From Nitrospinota bacterium (lineage in GTDB: Bacteria > Nitrospinota > Nitrospinia > UBA9942): a DNA stretch of 5,044 nt. Below, one piece after another: positions 4,753 through 5,044 of this stretch (position 1 is its first letter; each line of letters opens with the position of its first letter). The notes beneath the pieces were generated by a model. It was not told the origin of the DNA, made no database searches, and saw only the letters and a program-made list of their open reading frames with translations. The stretch lies in contig JACRGN010000311.1 of NCBI GenBank assembly GCA_016234205.1, positions 1 to 5,044 of the forward strand, in the 5' to 3' direction. The translations under genes were made by a program, and so were the position numbers.

Positions 4753-4831
4753 AAAAAGTAGAAAAGACGAAAGGTTAAGGTTGAGGTTAAGAAAATTCTA
4801 AACTTTAACCTGCATTTATTAGGGAGGTTTA
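4753..4831 (+). repeat. Hexamer repeat with inverted partner between rplX and rplE
   Basis: A purine-rich stretch is followed by three 6-base units, AAGGTT, AAGGTT, GAGGTT (4771-4788), and then AAG. Further on lies TTTAACCT (4804-4811). AGGTTAAG at 4784-4791 can pair with it: 7 Watson-Crick pairs plus one G.U, with a 12-base loop. The earlier AGGTTAAG copy (4772-4779) offers an alternative partner. The unit is 6 bases and the stem is weaker than in the other three arrays, so kinship is uncertain. The rplE Shine-Dalgarno sequence starts 10 bases after the stem. No T-run follows it, which argues against a terminator. Confidence 0.75.
4821..4827 (+). promoter_or_regulatory. Ribosome binding site for rplE
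   Basis: AGGGAGG is a strong Shine-Dalgarno match 4 bases before GTG 4832. The codons that follow encode ARPALKDKYLKDVVP, a normal L5 N-terminus, which supports GTG as the start. Confidence 0.88.
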
Positions 4832-5044
4832 GTGGCACGACCGGCTTTAAAAGATAAATACTTAAAAGATGTGGTACCCCAGCTTAAAAAGGAGCTTGGT
4901 TATAAGAATGTAATGCAGATACCAAGACTCAAAAAGGTGGTAATAAATATGGGTCTGGGTGAGGCACTTCAGGATGCCAAATTAATAGATTCTGGTGTGT
5001 ATACCCTGTCGCAGATTAGCGGCCAGAAGCCTTTGGTTACAAGG
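4832..5044 (+). CDS. rplE: 50S ribosomal protein L5, 3'-truncated by window edge (GTG start)
   Basis: The first 71 codons are visible; the frame is open to the last base (full L5 is about 180 residues). L5 binds 5S rRNA together with L18 and L25 in the central protuberance and contacts the P-site tRNA. The sequence MARPALKDKYLKDVVPQLKKELGYKNVMQIPRLKKVVINMGLGEA is the canonical L5 start, with the PRLKKVVINMGLG signature at residues 31-43 and the ISGQKPLVTR stretch at the window end. The gene starts at GTG. It is the third gene of the spc group, as expected after rplX. The C-terminal part cannot be assessed. Confidence 0.97.
   Translation, partial: MARPALKDKYLKDVVPQLKKELGYKNVMQIPRLKKVVINMGLGEALQDAKLIDSGVYTLSQISGQKPLVTR

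Overview
The window is a contiguous piece of a bacterial S10-spc ribosomal protein cluster, all on the + strand. The order is rplD (5' end cut off), rplW, rplB, rpsS, rplV, rpsC, rplP, rpmC, rpsQ, rplN, rplX, rplE (3' end cut off). This is the classical order. The S10 operon part ends with rpsQ, and the spc part starts at rplN with no promoter or terminator that I can see between them. All twelve proteins look intact where fully contained, and each carries the expected family motifs.

Organism: a bacterium, by gene order and by the bacterial forms of L2, S3, L16 and L29. Base composition is moderately AT-rich by eye. Arginine is written almost entirely as AGG/AGA. L24 has a two-CxxC zinc ribbon, and starts include TTG and GTG. 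Together with heptamer repeat arrays in spacers, this would fit an uncultured Nitrospirota, Desulfobacterota or neighbouring lineage. That placement is a low-confidence inference.

Layout: seven gene junctions are tight, from a 4-base overlap to a 16-base gap. The other four spacers are 67-91 bases long (rplB-rpsS, rpsS-rplV, rpsQ-rplN, rplX-rplE). Every one of these is filled by short tandem repeats arranged as two facing arms that can fold into a hairpin in the mRNA. Three use 7-base units. In two of them the arms pair over 25-30 positions, with an A.A mismatch recurring every 7 bases. The fourth uses a 6-base unit and a short stem. The rplB-rpsS and rpsQ-rplN arrays are the same repeat family in opposite orientation. 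These spacers are the unusual part of the window.

How the genes work together: L4, L23, L2, L22, L16, L29, L14, L24 and L5 build the large subunit (peptidyl transferase surroundings, exit tunnel and its mouth, inter-subunit bridges, central protuberance). S19, S3 and S17 build the small subunit. Several starts need care. rplV and rplN both have in-frame upstream extensions created by the repeats. rpsC starts at TTG, and rplN and rplE start at GTG. There is no gene-free stretch longer than 300 bases.
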